Shown here: in pieces, positions 23,297-24,104 of the stretch
How positions within the stretch are numbered: the stretch's first letter is position 1
Layout of the letters: each line of letters opens with the position of its first letter
Assembly: GCA_009776995.1 (NCBI GenBank)
Contig: WRMR01000014.1
Location: forward strand, 1-24,104
Direction of reading: 5' to 3'
Length of the DNA: 24,104 nt
From: Planctomycetaceae bacterium
Lineage (GTDB): Bacteria > Planctomycetota > Planctomycetia > Pirellulales > Thermoguttaceae
Program-made: the position numbers and the translations under genes
The notes under the pieces: generated by a model
Seen by the model: the letters and a program-made list of their open reading frames with translations, nothing else
What the model was told of the DNA's origin: nothing
Database searches by the model: none

Positions 23297-24104
23297 ATGA
23301 TGCGCGATTCTTTTCTTCATTTTCTTTTCGGCGGAAAGACACAGGCAGGCAAATCAAGGCAAGTCGAATCCCAGCGCAGAACATTGAATCTGGAAACACT
23401 GGAAGACCGGCACATGTTGTCGGTTTCCTTTGAAGCTCCGATCACGAATGAATACATCCCCACGTCCACCGCAGCGGTGAACCCCAATCTGGTCGAACAC
23501 CGATTGCTTTTTTCCGGTGATTTCAACGATGACGGAAAAACGGATATCCTGGCCATTGAGAGCAGCAGGGGTTACACCTATCTCAATCAATGGAACGGCC
23601 AGAATGCGTTCCCTGACGCCGGAGTGCTTGCAACGAACAGTCTTCTTACGACCATGCGTGCCGACGTTGGAAATCTGGTCGGCAATAACAATCTTGACGA
23701 CTTACTGGGGGTCAGCATCACGGATAATGTCATTCAATTTTCCGTCTATGGTGCAAGAGGGAACGGAGGGTTTTATGACATCCCGACCACCAGCAGTTGG
23801 CCGGGGCTCACGAACACTCTCAATGTCACCGTGCCGACCGGCGGCGCATTATACACGGGCATCGGCGATATTTTCCTTGTCAAAAATGGAACGAATCTGG
23901 ATGTGGTTTGCACTGTTGCCTGGTATGTTTACCGGGCCGACAATTCGCTCTACGATTTTGGAACAATCAATCTCCTGTTTGCGAACGACGGGAGTGGGAA
24001 ATTCAGCTTCTCAAAGACCGTCAGCACGGGGAATATGGAAATTATTGCCGCAGGCGACCTGAATGGCGATTCGCGTCCGGATTATGTGACCAGGAACGAA
24101 CAGG
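23297..24104 (+). CDS. FG-GAP/VCBS-repeat surface protein with LEPR-XLL-type motif, N-terminal part
   Basis: An open frame runs from the ATG at 23297, with GAGGA 7 nt upstream, to the window edge without a stop: 269 codons, so the gene is partial at its 3' end. LETLEDRHMLSV at residues 32-43 is the counterpart of MEPLEDRHLLAV in the preceding gene. Three FG-GAP/VCBS-like units are visible, with calcium-loop character: SGDFNDDGKTDILAI, VGNLVGNNNLDDLLGV and AAGDLNGDSRPDYVT. Such repeats build integrin-alpha-like beta-propellers on secreted proteins. The gene follows the giant surface gene in the same direction after a hairpin, so it probably has its own promoter. What lies beyond the edge is unknown. 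Confidence 0.85.
   Translation, partial: MMRDSFLHFLFGGKTQAGKSRQVESQRRTLNLETLEDRHMLSVSFEAPITNEYIPTSTAAVNPNLVEHRLLFSGDFNDDGKTDILAIESSRGYTYLNQWNGQNAFPDAGVLATNSLLTTMRADVGNLVGNNNLDDLLGVSITDNVIQFSVYGARGNGGFYDIPTTSSWPGLTNTLNVTVPTGGALYTGIGDIFLVKNGTNLDVVCTVAWYVYRADNSLYDFGTINLLFANDGSGKFSFSKTVSTGNMEIIAAGDLNGDSRPDYVTRNEQ

Noticed and set aside
23517..24062. 181-codon plus-strand frame near the right edge
   Set aside because: A different frame is open from the ATG at 23297 to the edge, with a ribosome binding site, an LEPR-XLL-type motif and FG-GAP units; this one is out of frame with it.

Overview
The window looks chromosomal and planctomycetal. The clearest sign is that two neighbouring genes at the right end (16955-23089 and 23297 to the window edge) both carry the N-terminal LEPLEDRxLL-type motif typical of Planctomycetota surface proteins, at almost the same distance from the start (residues 30-41 and 32-43). 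Secreted TPR proteins, membrane-linked beta-propeller proteins, a BBP2-like outer-membrane barrel and long repeat-filled intergenic regions fit the same phylum. I cannot assign a family or genus from sequence alone; a Pirellulales-like lineage is possible.

Layout. 1-641: relic of an ISKra4-like insertion sequence, with an internally deleted, frameshifted transposase and a small overlapping ORF. 642-1181: non-coding DNA with degenerate repeats. 1182-3605 (+): secreted TPR protein. 3608-5812 (-): solitary N6-adenine DNA methyltransferase, convergent with the TPR gene at a 2-nt gap. 5920-6093 (-): ribosomal protein L33, which is short and easily missed. 6231-8618 (-): second exported TPR protein. 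8619-9116: non-coding with repeats. 9117-10568 and 10689-11330 (+): two beta-propeller proteins in tandem, separated by an 89-bp hairpin. 11564-12826 (-): glgC. 12932-14242 (+): aroA, divergent from glgC. 14361-15950 (-): outer-membrane beta-barrel. 15951-16954: about 1 kb of AT-rich non-coding DNA with a good sigma-70-type promoter. 16955-23089 (+): a 2044-residue surface protein made of cadherin-like repeats, two cohesin-like modules, two dockerin/EF-hand regions and a metalloprotease-like domain. 23297-24104 (+): start of an FG-GAP/VCBS-repeat protein, cut by the window edge.

How the parts fit. Housekeeping functions (L33, ADP-glucose synthesis for glycogen, the shikimate pathway) are single genes scattered among envelope and surface genes. 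The right third (barrel, giant modular protein, FG-GAP protein) looks like a cell-surface locus, and the hairpin at 23096-23138 suggests its two plus-strand genes end and start as separate transcripts. There is no CRISPR array, prophage or multi-gene defence island.

The most distinctive non-genic signal is a family of degenerate repeats built from words such as CGCAGAG, CACGAAG, CACAAAG and CACAGA. They occur in most of the longer intergenic gaps and three times fold into 82-89 bp hairpins. The most distinctive protein signal is the HEMGHIYGFNT site of the giant protein, where the usual third metzincin histidine is replaced by Thr, together with the cohesin-like plus dockerin arrangement in the same chain. 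I did not find a clear new multi-gene system.
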